Assembly: GCA_028564705.1 (NCBI GenBank)
Contig: JAPXFQ010002722.1
Coordinates: forward strand, 806,001 to 870,000
Reading direction: 5' to 3'
DNA from: Apricaphanius iberus
Taxonomy: Eukaryota > Chordata > Actinopteri > Cyprinodontiformes > Aphaniidae
Length of the DNA: 64,000 bases
Shown here: positions 50,501-59,900 of the stretch, piece by piece
Layout of the letters: every line of letters begins with the position of its first letter
Position numbering within the stretch: the first letter of the stretch is position 1
Program-made: the position numbers and the translations under genes
Notes under the pieces: generated by a model
Database searches by the model: none
The model's input: the letters and a program-made list of their open reading frames with translations, nothing else
Told to the model about the DNA's origin: nothing

Positions 50501-51244
50501 AAAAAAGTATCTAAACGAGGCAGGCTGGAGTTAGTGACTTAAATTCTCCTACAGGTCAGTAAACACAGGAATGAGAGGTGAATACAGATTATAATATTTA
50601 TAAAGACTTTAGCCTTATGGCTCATTCTTTTTATTTTATTTTTTATTTTATTTAATTTTATTTTATTTTTACTTTTGTTAAATGTTTTATGTGCACAACT
50701 GTACCGGAAAAAATTCCTAGTTTGTGAACTTGTTCTCAAACAATGGCAATAAAACCGATTCTGATTCTGATTCTGAATATAAAGTGAACACTGTGTGCAG
50801 CATAGATTTGCAATCATGATGCACATATTTAAAATTAGAGAGAAACTCCCCCAAAACAAATGCATTTGGTAAAGAACAAAGGGAGTAAATATATCAATAA
50901 AAAAGTTAAAATGTTATTTGTCCTTTATAATAGCTAAGAAAACCTTGAACCCTTGGCAATTTAATATCTTATGAAACTGTTAACAGATTGACACATACCT
51001 AGTAGAAAAGGGAGTGATTTCAAAACTCAGATCACAACATTTGTTTTGTCTTTCTTTCTTTAAAGCTCACCGTATCCTCTCCCGCTGGGCTGAGACTTAC
51101 AGCATGTGAGTAGGCGCCATAGGCCCCAAACTGGATGGTCATTGGACTGAAGATGCCGAGTTGGCCTGCCATCTGGTGCATCCTACGCAGGGTCCTCTCC
51201 TTATCAGTGTCTGCAAATTTGACCACCAGGCTGGACGAGGCACC
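35705..51244 (-). CDS. celf6: CELF-family RNA-binding protein, 3' half (CELF6-like; CELF4 alternative)
   Basis: Seven exons with GT-AG borders join without a frame break: 51244-51101, 49939-49792, 47248-47099, 46393-46331, 45894-45814, 41671-41528 and 35832-35705. They give 285 residues and a TGA stop. Residues 1-15 are the end of RRM2 ([13 protein letters not shown]), 16-195 the Ala/Gln/Pro-rich linker, and 196-285 RRM3 with RNP2 LFIYHL and RNP1 KCFGFVSF, ending [14 protein letters not shown] proteins bind U/G-rich RNA and control alternative splicing, mRNA stability and translation, the CELF3-6 group mainly in the nervous system. The RRM3 sequence [20 protein letters not shown] excludes CELF1/2 and CELF3. 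The linker (HYAAAYP, YAPIS, PQQP, NGQPTS, IYTNG) and ISAKVFVDR resemble CELF6 most, while FGAYGAY and [12 protein letters not shown] fit CELF4 equally well. The family is near certain; the paralogue is about two to one. The gene is incomplete: RRM1 and most of RRM2 lie beyond the window. Confidence 0.93.
36632..36652. repeat. (AC)n microsatellite in a CELF intron
   Basis: About ten uninterrupted AC units. Confidence 0.95.
37500..38020 (+). pseudogene. Tc1/mariner transposase relic in the RRM3 intron
   Basis: Landmarks on the plus strand, antisense to the CELF gene: GACTGGGGAGCAGATTCACC, TGGATGGTTTCAAGCACATT, GAGCAATTTTGTAAATAATG and ACAAAATATTGACTCAAGTG, then a decayed terminal region near 37965. 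They match the later half of the same Tc1 subfamily as the copy at 21.6 kb, in order, with deletions. Confidence 0.65.
40139..40505 (+). repeat. Dispersed fish repeat (CATCCATCC family), long copy
   Basis: CCATCCATCCATTTTCTTAA at the start, then CACCCTGGACAGGTCGCCAG, GACAATTTACAGTGATCAAT, TGGGAGGAAGCCAGAGTACC, GGGGAGAACATGCAAACTCC and CTAACCACTGCGCCACCGTG at the end. This is the standard order of a very common teleost retroposon-type repeat. Confidence 0.85.
40600..41150 (-). pseudogene. Tc1/mariner transposase relic, minus strand
   Basis: GAGGTTCCCTGTTCCTGCTG, then GAGAAAAGCATCCCCACTGA and GGGAAGGGTGTGTTCAGTTT are the antisense of a Tc1 transposase (the GGGGATGCTTTTCT region). The flanks are decayed, so the ends are approximate. 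Confidence 0.5.
41528..41671 (-). CDS. celf6: CELF exon: first half of RRM3
   Basis: 144 bases, phase 1 at both ends, with acceptor caccag and donor GTGAGT. It encodes [20 protein letters not shown], then [20 protein letters not shown] and [15 protein letters not shown] is RNP2. The exon stops inside RNP1, whose second half (FVSF) is in the last exon. The sequence follows the CELF4-6 type and differs from CELF3, which has [18 protein letters not shown]. Confidence 0.96.
42020..42480. repeat. Fish dispersed repeat (GGAGCCAGTGGAAGG type)
   Basis: AGGGAGCCAGTGGAAGGACT, GCAGCGGCATTCTGGATCAG, CTGCAGCTTTTAGATTGACT and CATCAATCCAACTAAAGACA are phrases I recognise from a high-copy teleost repeat. 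Its class is not clear to me. Confidence 0.5.
43094..43182 (+). repeat. Short LINE-tail-like segment
   Basis: GGTGAAGTGTGAAGCCCAAT and CTTGATAAAGCGCTGTACGA resemble the AAAGCGCT-containing 3' ends of L2-like retroposons. Confidence 0.35.
43991..44063. repeat. Compound microsatellite (AC)n-(AT)n-(GA)n
   Basis: AC units at 43991-44014, AT units at 44024-44037 and GA-rich sequence at 44041-44063. Confidence 0.95.
44560..44690. repeat. (ATT)n microsatellite beside a decayed CATCC repeat
   Basis: About twelve ATT units at 44560-44600, followed by GATCCATCCATTTCCTGTCC and GAAAGGGTCATGGGCATCAT, a decayed start of the CATCCATCC-family repeat. Confidence 0.75.
45814..45894 (-). CDS. celf6: CELF exon: YAPIS/PQQP linker end
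   Basis: 81 bases, phase 1 at both ends. It reads [18 protein letters not shown], then TIIPQQQRE, and leaves in a Gly codon that the next exon completes. AYAPxS and PQQP match remembered mammalian CELF6, while CELF4 has AYGQIS and PQPP at these places. The acceptor is a tandem CAGCAG (45894 or 45891), which would add or drop one Ala. The donor is GTAAGA. Confidence 0.92.
45895..47098 (-). other. Two short CELF introns around the 63-nt exon
   Basis: The introns are 45895-46330 (436 bp) and 46394-47098 (705 bp), separated by the exon at 46331-46393. No repeats were recognised in either. Confidence 0.85.
46331..46393 (-). CDS. celf6: CELF short exon: [13 protein letters not shown]
   Basis: 63 bases, phase 1 at both ends. 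It completes an Ala codon and reads [20 protein letters not shown], the most conserved patch of the CELF linker, then the first base of an Ala codon. The acceptor is tccgcag. The donor GTGATT departs from the GTRAGT consensus and is the weakest of the set, which makes this small frame-keeping exon a candidate for alternative use. Confidence 0.92.
47099..47248 (-). CDS. celf6: CELF exon: Pro-rich linker
   Basis: 150 bases, phase 1 at both ends, with acceptor attgcag and donor GTGAGA. It reads [19 protein letters not shown], then [20 protein letters not shown] and [18 protein letters not shown] and NG..PYP are linker landmarks of CELF4 and CELF6. NGQPTS followed by IYTNG is closer to CELF6 (NGQPGS, LYNNG, as remembered) than to CELF4. 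Confidence 0.93.
47695..47785. repeat. Palindromic GGGGTGGC repeat
   Basis: GGGGTGGCA (47743-47751), two bases, then TGCCACCCC (47754-47762) form a 9-bp perfect stem. An outer pair CTAGGGGTGGC (47740-47750) and GCCACCCCCTAG (47765-47776) can form an alternative stem. The block ACCAGAGGGGTGTGC...CGCGCCACTG looks like a known fish dispersed element. Confidence 0.55.
49068..49222. repeat. Fish dispersed repeat, third copy
   Basis: TGCATTTGTACAGCACTTTT, CAGAGTGCTTTACACTACAT and TCACCCATTCACACACATTC match the repeats at 7420 and 32705, with a shortened right part. Confidence 0.65.
49792..49939 (-). CDS. celf6: CELF exon: Gln/Ala/Met-rich linker
   Basis: 148 bases, entering in phase 0 and leaving after the first base of a Gly codon. 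It encodes [19 protein letters not shown], then [15 protein letters not shown], and ends ATPMTPSSG. The Ala-Gln-Met-rich stretch is typical of the CELF3-6 divergent domain. The acceptor is a tandem CAGCAG, so the exon can begin at 49939 (extra Gln) or 49936. The donor is GTATGC. Confidence 0.93.
50636..50776 (+). repeat. LINE/SINE 3' tail, (GATTCT)n
   Basis: The sequence runs CAATGGCAATAAAACCGATT and ends in CTGATTCTGATTCTG, preceded by GTGCACAACTGTACCGG. A poly-A-signal-like AATAAAA plus a hexamer tail is the usual 3' end of a fish retroposon. Confidence 0.6.
51101..51244 (-). CDS. celf6: CELF exon: end of RRM2 and start of linker
   Basis: This is the first CELF exon visible in the window: 48 codons, phase 0 at both ends. 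The acceptor is ccctgcag before GGTGCC and the donor is GTAAGT after CATGCT. It reads [18 protein letters not shown], the fourth beta strand of RRM2 and the family signature after it, then [15 protein letters not shown] and FGAYGAY. The preceding exon should end in the motif GSQTMP. I found no such exon up to 64000, so the intron before this one is longer than 12.7 kb. Confidence 0.93.
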
Positions 51245-51511
51245 CTGCAGGGACACATATAATTTACAACCTTAATGAAATATGCAACTAAGCCTTTTTT
51301 GTGTGATTATAGTGTTAAAAATGTTTATTACATTTATTTGTTCAAATGGCAGTCTTGCAAAAAATATCCATGCCCCCTTGAATTTTTGTTTCCCACCTTG
51401 TCATGGCAAAGCAACAAACCTCAAAGTACTTCACTGAGCTAGTGGTGGCAGGGACATCTTGTGGCAATGCCTTCTTTGACAGGAACCAGCAACCACGTCA
51501 TAGTCGAGATA

Positions 51512-52860
51512 CAGTTGAAACCAGAAGTTTACACGCACCGAATAAAAAGACACATACAGCTTTTTTCTCACAGTTTGAAGTTAAATCCAAAAAAAAAAAA
51601 ATAGGTATTAGGTCAGTTGATTTTACAGACAGTTTTAATTGCTAATTCAACAATCATACAAGAAAAAAAGATTCAGATTTGTTTATTAATGTCCTCAAAA
51701 TCCGAAGTTTACCCATTATTTGGTAGCATTGACTTTTATCTATACGACTTGGGTCAACCATTTCAGGTTTACTTCCACAAGCTTGTTACATTGATTGCTG
51801 GGAGTTGTGGCCCATTCCTCCTGAGATAACCTGTTTAAGAGAGTTGAGTTTGTTGGCCGCCTCACTCATACACACCTTTTTTTATTGTTTTCTCTAATTC
51901 TCTATAGGACTGAGCTCTGGGCTTTGTGATGGCCATTATATATTACATTATATTACATATTTTCCTTCAACCACTTCATAAACTTTTTGGCTGTGTGGTT
52001 AGGGTCATTGTCTAAAAGACCTGTTTGCACTGGAGCCTAAACTTCCTGGTTCATGTCTTTATATGTTGCTTCTATATTTCAACACACTTCTATTTTCTCA
52101 TGATGTCATCTATTTTTTGAACTTCCCCAGTTCCACCAACAGCAAAACAGCCCCAAAATATATTGCTGCCACCCCCAGACTTCAAAGTTGGAATGGTGTT
52201 TCTAATCTTACAAGTAAACACCTTGATCTTTCAAATGTAACAATGGTCATTATGGCTAAACAGCCTTACTTTAGTTTCACCCGACCACAAGACACGCCTC
52301 ATAAAATGAAGGTCTTTGTCCCTATGTGCCTTTGAAAACTACAATGCGGCTTTTTATGTTTCTTTTGGAGCAATGACTTCTTCCTCTCTGACAGACATTT
52401 TAGACAATGCCAGTACAGCTTACATTTCACTGTAGATAATGACACAGTCCTACTAGCTACAGCCAGCATCTTCATAAGTTTGTTGACATTTGTTGTGGGG
52501 TCAATTTCCACATGTCAGACAAAAACACATTTATCTTTGTACACAGGACCCACTTCTACCCGGAGCATATGATGGTTGGACATTCCCATCATGCTTCTTC
52601 TTGCATTAAAATTGTTTAAACGGATTAACACAGATACTTCAAGCCTCTTGAAATTGTTCCCAGGATAAACCAAAATTGTGCAGCTCCACAAATTTCGTCA
52701 AGATATCTCGTTGATTTTGTTTTGACTTTACCATGGCATCAAAAAGGAAAGCAGTCTGTATGAGCTGTGAGCTAAACATACATTCACATTTTGCCTCCAA
52801 ATAACTCACATTTTCAACTAGCCTATCAGAAGTTTCCAAATGAATAAAAAAAATCAGTCA
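51512..52860 (-). pseudogene. Sleeping Beauty-like Tc1 transposon relic
   Basis: The left terminus CAGTTGAAACCAGAAGTTTA follows a TA dinucleotide (51510-51511) and matches the salmonid-type Tc1 (Sleeping Beauty group) end, which begins CAGTTGAAGTCGGAAGTTTA. Antisense transposase landmarks follow in order: ACAATGGTCATTATGGCTAA, TTTCACCCGACCACAAGACA, GTCTTTGTCCCTATGTGCC, TTGGAGCAATGACTTCTTCC, CAGCATCTTCATAAGTTTG and GCCTCTTGAAATTGTTCCCA, then the start-side CCATGGCATC and the outer TAGCCTATCAGAAGTTTCC. So the coding strand is minus. Many stops and deletions; no right terminal repeat was found. Confidence 0.85.
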
Positions 52861-53228
52861 CCAACAACTTAATTTGGGCTTTGCATCATTGTTTAAAGAG
52901 ATAATATTAATTCTATTTGTTAAAAAAGTCTGCTGCATTACAAAAGTTGTTCTGCAAACTTTAGTCTCAGAGGGGAATCAATACAAATTCACACTACAAG
53001 ATTTATTAATTAGGTTTCTTCCAGAATTAATTTGCTATTAGATGCGTTGAATTATAGATAAACACATTCACAATGCTTTCCTTATATTGAATTGTAAAAT
53101 GAATGTGAAAACTCTATGAATTCACTTTCACTTTTTTAATAGTGTTTTATTGGTATATCACACAGAATGAGAAAGTAAAAGAGGATATTGAAATTTTTAA
53201 CATGTATTTTCGATCAAATAAATAGTAG

Positions 53229-53491
53229 TTAGAGATGCAACAATACCACTTTTTTCAAACCAAAACGATACCAATACTTGGATCTGAGTACTTGCCGATA
53301 CCAAGGACCAGTGCCGATACTTCTGCCACACACAAAAAATGCAGTGAATTGGAACACTGTTTTCATTTTCCTTTCTGCTTGTTACAACAAGTGTTGGTGA
53401 ATTAGAGTTTAAACTTTTTAAGTATCGGTTCATGATATCGATTAACTAACTGATACCGATACGAGTACACTGAAACAGTGCATTCCTAACA
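53229..53491. mobile_element. hAT-type MITE (ATCGGTATCG-rich)
   Basis: The left end TTAGAGATGCAACAATACCA and the right end, reversed, GTTAGGAATGCACTGTTTCA are imperfect inverted repeats. The interior carries GATACC/GGTATC-type repeats (TTGCCGATACCAAGGACC, TTAAGTATCGGTTCATGA). This layout belongs to a familiar group of short fish hAT-derived elements. No clear target duplication was found. Confidence 0.6.
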
Positions 53492-54725
53492 CTAGTGAAT
53501 GCAATAAATTCTATTTTGGGACATTTTCAAAAGGCTTATGTCAGTTTTACAGACAGAACTGATTAACTAATTAACCAAAAATGTACATATAACTTATTTC
53601 ATACATAGTAAACCAGATGGTATCCAATGCAAACTGAAAGCTTTGCTCTAAATCTAGGAGTCAGTTAATACATACATTTACTTAACACTGTTGATCAAAG
53701 GAGATTAAAAGGAAAACTGGTGCATTGAAATGCAAAGAAGTTTTTAAGTTTTTCATCTATTTATTTAAACTTCTCACTTGTCGACAAATGAGATCATCTG
53801 ATATCTAGTTTACATTACAGTTTAGCTGTAACAGCTAATATCTCTAAACTAATGGGGGCAAAGGGAAATGTGTATGCACCTTGCATTAGTGCAGTCACTT
53901 AGCTGTCATCTTTCAATGGAAGAGAACAGTGAATGCTCTTCACTTTTGTGAACTTTCCAACTCCACTGTATACACCGTGGAATGAACTGTGATCCTAACC
54001 AGATCCCACAGGAGAGCCAGTCTCCCAATGGTAAAGCTTCACTGAATATAGTATTGAGTAATTAGGTCTGACAAAAGCCTTCGGCATGTAGAGGGCGAAG
54101 TATTGACTAATGGCTCTTTCTTATGGCAGATATAGTTCCGTATTGATGTCCGTGTTTCTGAGTTTGCATCCAATTAAATCATTTGAAAGACACAGACCAG
54201 AATCAGTTCCTCATTTTGACAAAGGAGGGGGGAACAAGTCTGTTTGAGTGAAAGACAGTCATGGAAGGAACAAGAGAGGATGATGAGGCTACCAGGCACA
54301 GAAAGCAGCCACAGACACTGTCAAGAGGACCAGGCTTCAATTTAATTACAGGCAGTGCATGCTGGGAAAGAGCATGAAGTACCACCAGGACAGAAGGACA
54401 GAAACAGCTAGGGGGGGCAGTCAGGATATGATTAGTAGGATCATAAAAGCAAAGACACAGTAAAAGGAGAGGACTCCATAATCACAACTTAGTTTCACAT
54501 AAAAATTCCCCTTCCTAAGAGGATCAGTGCAAATTCTGTTTTTGATTAATAGTTGTTGTTTTTTTGATGTGTAGAAATTAAAAATGTAATAAAACTGCAG
54601 GGTACATAAAGAGGGACAAAAGCCAACGTTGTGGAGTGCACCATTTTTTCAAGTTCTATAGTACAAAAACATACTAAACTGTCAAAAGTCTAACCTGGAA
54701 AAACCCAGACCCCAATATATTAAAA

Positions 54726-55034
54726 TTAAGGGTCTGGCAATGAGTAATAAAAAGGAACCAACCCGAGGGGCGGAGCGAGCCTGCATTCGAAAGTCTCTCT
54801 GCACGCAATTGGATAACGCCACGACCAATCACAACAATACATGGTGTGACATATCCAGAGCGGTAGCGTAGCTACCAGTGGAGCTAACTGGTAGATCAAA
54901 CTCTTGCCGTATGCAGTCAGCAAAACAGCAAAAACATCCTTCTTGCAAAGCAGTGATTCGAGCGCGGTTTTCTGTTCGTCTTTTAGATGAATCTCTAACT
55001 CGTTCATTGTAGAGGCCAAAGCCGTTTCAAACAA
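54726..55034 (-). pseudogene. RecQ-like helicase fragment from a DNA transposon
   Basis: The minus-strand frame contains LKDEQKTALESLLCKKDVFA, then VLLTAYGKSLIYQLAP. The equivalent family motif is LPTG.GKSL.YQ (helicase motif I, Walker A), so the first Gly is changed here. Only about 70 residues around motif I are left and the frame then leaves helicase similarity. Such RecQ-like modules occur in fish inside DNA transposons. A TTAA followed by GGGTCTGG at 54726-54737 would fit a Kolobok-type end, but that is an inference. It is a fragment, not a working gene. Confidence 0.5.
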
Positions 55035-56484
55035 CTGGTGTTCATCTGTAGCTATCTGTCAATGTTTCCTAAATGATTCGGGACGTCGCAGCGCTGTCGT
55101 CATAAGCTTTGGTTCCCTGAGCTGCTCACATAACGCATTAACAGTATCATTGCTCGATGCCAGAACGTCTTGCTGAGACAAGTCAAATTGTGCTCTTGCA
55201 AAACCTCTCGATTTCTAGGGTACCAAAAGTCCATGTTATTGCCGAGTATTACCATTAGTACATTATTCAAATAAAAAGTCATGGAGACAAATTGAATGTT
55301 ACAAACACTAAACAGTATCTATTTCAGTTAAGTTAAGCCTTCCTAGTCTGAAATATCAGATATTCTGTAAAGACATAGAAAAACTGACCATACTTATACA
55401 GTATATACACTCTGCAAACATACACCATCAATCATTGATTTTTCACAGTACTCTGATAAAAGTGATCATTTGTTTACACCATAAATCTCCCTACACCACA
55501 TTTCCAGCTGATATGATCTAATAAATTCTGCATGAAACTTATAAAAATGTATATGCTAATGTTAAAAAACAACTCTTGTTGAGAGTTTTTAATTTACCCA
55601 AAGTGGGTCCCATAAACAGTCTTTTACCACTACAGAGGGAATGTTTTGGTTATAGATAACTATGAAGACGAGTCTGGAATGATGGAAGGCATCAGCAAAG
55701 TCTCCAGGACAGCGCATCTCAGATGGGAACCTATCAAAGCTAGCCAGCACCCCACCTCAGGCCAGAGGAGACCCATCTGCTGCTTCTCCCTTGGTGCAAT
55801 TTTAATTAGTTAAATCAATACTTGAATATGGCAGAGTTACCGGCACTGGTGTTCCTGTTATAATTTCATTTCATTTTACCTCCTGACCTCTTTTTTTCGT
55901 TTTCTTTCTCAACTTTGTGGTCTAATTTAAGGAACTGGACGGTTGGTTTTAATGAGGTTGGCAGTGAGCAAACATCTTCCTGCAGCGGTGTTGCACAACC
56001 CTGCCCACAGCACAGGGTGTGGCTTTTAAATTCACTCATTTTCTGCCTTGTGTATCTGTGTATTCTTATATTCTTTTAAAACCTCATGAAGAAAGCATTA
56101 TGAGTATTGTGACAGCACAAGCCTAAGGCTGTCTGTAGTCACTGCACCGTGACACCAAAAGAAGCAAGTCTGGCTGAGCCTGCTTCCTTCCAGCAGAGCA
56201 CTCTGCCTCAGACACCAGTATTGAAACAGACCCAATCTGCAAGGTTTTTGGAAAAAAACAAAAAACGAAAAAAACTAATCTAATACAAGTTTTTCAGCAG
56301 ATTTTGGCCCTTTCACCTTAACTATCGCGTTACGTTTCATATATCCGTACTAGACTGAGTATGTAATCAGAGTACAATAATTCGAAACGATTTTGCTTTA
56401 AGTTTAGCAACCTTTTTAGTCCAAAGAGCTATGTTCACCTTGCTTCGTACAAAATGATAAACTTCCAGAGTCAATAAACTCACA

Positions 56485-56725
56485 GTGCTGGGGAAAAGTA
56501 ATTATGCTCTTAAATATTGATCCCCCCCCCCTTTTTTTGTCACATTTAAACAAATCAAACAATTAAAGAAATAAGAAAAAAATGATGTGACAAACCACAT
56601 TTTCAAACTCAATTTTACTAGCTACATTGAGCCCTGATTACTGTCAGAATTATAAAATCAACAAAGCATACAAAGTAGAATCTGACTGAATAGGCTCAAA
56701 GAATACAAAAAAAACAACAACACAT
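56485..56725 (+). mobile_element. Tc1-like transposon, left-end remnant
   Basis: CACAGTGCTGGGGAAAAGTA is a decayed Tc1 left end (family form CAGTG.TGTGAAAAAGTA). It is followed by the spacer landmark GAGCCCTGATTACTGTCAGA and GTAGAATCTGACTGAATAGG. The transposase part was not recognised beyond this point. Confidence 0.55.
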
Positions 56726-59129
56726 AATTCCCTAATGTAAAAACCCATCCAGATCAGATGAGAAAAAAAGTCAAGTTTTTTTGTTAAAATCAATCAACTA
56801 AAAAGAGCCTCATGTGGTCCAGAGTCACAGGATGCAGAACCCTGTGAAGGCTCAAACATCCCTAACCACTTAAAGAAAAAGAAGTACGTGGCCAGATAAT
56901 GAAGGAGCAGCTACCGGTAAACAAGCAATGGATATAAAGCAGCCGCTCCTCACTGGCTGCAGAAAATCACAACCGTAGAAACAAACAGAATAATAACCTC
57001 CCACAGCACGACTCCAGTACCTGGAGAGAAAATGAATTGTCCAAATTTGATAAGGGCCAACAGGGAGCCATCACTTTTGACAGGTACAACTAAGGAATTT
57101 GTCACAGGTTCAAAAACTAATCTAATATTTTGAACAACACACTTGACTTCTGAAAATCTCATATATTGGATTTTCTATAGACCACATAATGCGCAGAAGG
57201 GTAAAATGCACACTAGTAATTGAAGGATTACAACTCAACTGCAGCAGAAAAATGGGATAATGCTTTTATTTCTGTATTACTGTGATAGAAAGACACTGTG
57301 GTGAAGTGTCTAAAAACAGGTAAACTGACACTTGTTTTTATTCCTCACAAAGGCTTAAAACAATACCAATAACAAGCTGGGTCAATGAAGGGGAAATACA
57401 TTCAAAGGTATAACAGATCAGCCATTTACTTTCTTTTAGCATCATTCAACATGTAAAATCTACAATTAAATAAAATAAATAAAACTTCAACACCTATCCT
57501 GCCTGTTACAGATCTATGAAACTAAATGCATAGACTGAGAGTTGATGAAAAATATTTGAACACATATAAGTTTGTTTGGTAATTAGATAACCCCCCTCCC
57601 ACAGAGGGCCTCATATGCAACTTTCTGAATCTTGCTACATCTCTAAAGGCCTCATGGGATGAACATCTCTCATTAACAGAGGGAGAAGCTGGCTTGGTCT
57701 GGGTGTGCTTTCTACATCCATGGCTACCTCTGTGCAGCACACTGAATCAGACCAAGCATATCTCTGAATATATCTCTCATTACACCACCATTTTATGCAC
57801 ACAAGCAGACCGATGTTGCTGCCCACACCAACAAACACCAAAAGCCCTGTCAGCCACACCGCAGCGACAAACATGACAATCTGTGCAATTTGCTGTTCGC
57901 TGCATGCCTGCCCCTGGGTTTGCCATTTTGAAGTTCTGCCACCTGTGTGTTCACAGCCTTACATCCATTTAACAGCTGAACATGTGAGAGTGGCCTACTC
58001 TGTGCTCAATCACCCTTTGGGTTACTTTTCAAAGCACCTGAAATCCACAATAAACTTCAATTAAAGCTATGACCCAATCTATCAGGATGTGCCCTATTGG
58101 TGACATCCAGCACCCTTAAGCTTCATTAAAGCTGTTCACAGAGGACCACTGTGTTTCACTTGGAGTATTATTTATAGTTGTGTGTGAGCCAGGTAACACA
58201 GATGTTGCTGTGGGAACATTAAGAGGGAAAGAGAGACAGAGTGAGAGATAACTCTTTGTTCAAGGTTCATTCAGATCTGGCAGCTGGCACCAGCCGGTGT
58301 ACAGAGCAGCCCCCTCTTCCAATCCTGCCTCCCGTTTTTTTCTGTTGATGACGACATGTGCCAGGGATATAGTCCAATAGAACTGCATCTCCCGTTGCGT
58401 CTAAAGCTTTTGCTGGATTATAACGACCAGCTTGCCAATTAATCTGGGTGAAAGTTGGCCTTGGGGAGATGAAGGTAATAGGCGAAAGGATAGATAGAGA
58501 GAGCTATGGATAACTTACTGATGGTTATTTATAAACCTTTGGCTCTCTCTCAATCCAATCTAGGTCTGTTTCAAGCTCCATTTGTTAATTTGAATAATTT
58601 AATCTTGGCTGACCTCAGGTAACACAAAAATACTGTATATAGTTGCAACACAAGTTAAGAAACACAAAGTGGATGCGAGCCATGGCCATTGGAAACAAAT
58701 AATTGTGAAAGGCTGCAAAGCATGGCCTCTGTTGTGGGAATAATACATTTCTCCATCACAGCCTCTTTGAAATAAGTGATGTAAATCTGCCAAATGCAAT
58801 TCAAATTTTGTTTAAGGATAAAGCCAACAAGTTTATTTCATGACAGAATTGTATTTTGACTATGCAGGGTTTAAAATTGAAAGACCATTGCCTTTAAATT
58901 CTTTCCATATACTTTATTCATGGTTAATAGTTCACTTATTACTAAACAGATTTTTCCACTTAAATGTCTCACTCTCTGCTTTAGTGAAACACAAAGTAAG
59001 ACACCATCAAAAAGAGGTGAAAAGTACACCACATCTGGCTCCAAGGATCCTATCTGGCTACCAGGAAGCATCCCTACATACTTAAAATATTGATTAAGCA
59101 AAAGAAAAGGGCAAAATCAGCACCTCCTG

Positions 59130-59900
59130 TACATTTATCTTATTGTGTTTGTGTGATAAACTGCATTAATGAATCATGAAAATTCTGTTACAATATAACC
59201 ACAAACCTCAGTTTGGGAGTTTACGTAATTTACGTCTTTTTGAGAGTATATCTCTTCCACATTGCAATTGACAAACTGCATTTTTCCAAAATAGCAAAAT
59301 GTTCAAATTTCCAAAATTACAAAATCACTCCAACTTCTATCATATAGTATGGACATTGTCTGTGTAATGTAATTTTGTGGCCAAGATTGTCAAATTAATT
59401 TAGGTTTGGACTTATTCTGGGCAAGTCTGTTATATAAATAGCTCTGGTGGTATGTCTAAAGGTCACTGTCCTGCTGAATGCTAAAATTATGTTTTAAGTC
59501 GTTTCCTGCTTCTAAGGAGGTTTTCTTCCAGGATTGTCCTGTAATTAGCTCCATCCATCTTCCCATCAACTCTGTCAAGCTTTCTTGACCTGATGGAGAA
59601 AAGAATCCTCGAAGCACAATGTTGCAACCACTATGTTGCATTTAGGTTAACATCTGTCTCATCTGACCATAGCACTGTCTTCCCAAAATGTGCTGCATAC
59701 CCTATGTGGATATTGGCAAATAGAACTTCAAATAGATTTCTTTTGGAATTGGCATCATTACTTATCACACCAGATTTGTGGGCCGCAAACCTAATATTTT
59801 TATTATTTTTTTTCGTTTACAGAAAATCCCACCTGAGTTGGACTGTCAGTTAGATGATTGGCCATTTTGCAGGTTTGCAGATGTGCCATCCTGCAACTTC
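59130..59900 (-). pseudogene. Tc1/mariner transposase relic, minus strand
   Basis: Antisense landmarks: CTCCATCCATCTTCCCATCA, ACATCTGTCTCATCTGACCA, TAGCACTGTCTTCCCAAAAT, ATGTGGATATTGGCAAATAG, CCAGATTTGTGGGCC, AATCCCACCTGAGTTGGACT and TTTGCAGATGTGCCATCCTG. They follow the order of the same Tc1 subfamily as the copy at 21.6 kb, read backwards. The terminal region is at about 59145-59230 (GTGTTTGTGTGATAAACTGC, ATAACCACAAACC). Confidence 0.7.

Larger units (their letters stand above)
47249..51100 (-). other. Two CELF introns flanking the Gln/Ala-rich exon
   Basis: The introns are 47249-49791 and 49940-51100, separated by the exon at 49792-49939. The first holds a palindromic repeat at 47.70-47.78 kb and a dispersed repeat at 49.07-49.22 kb. 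The second holds a LINE-type 3' tail at 50.64-50.78 kb. The remainder is unremarkable. Confidence 0.8.

Noticed and set aside
57635..57874. Overlapping open frames on both strands
   Set aside because: No similarity to the missing RRM2 exon or to any known family; probably chance.
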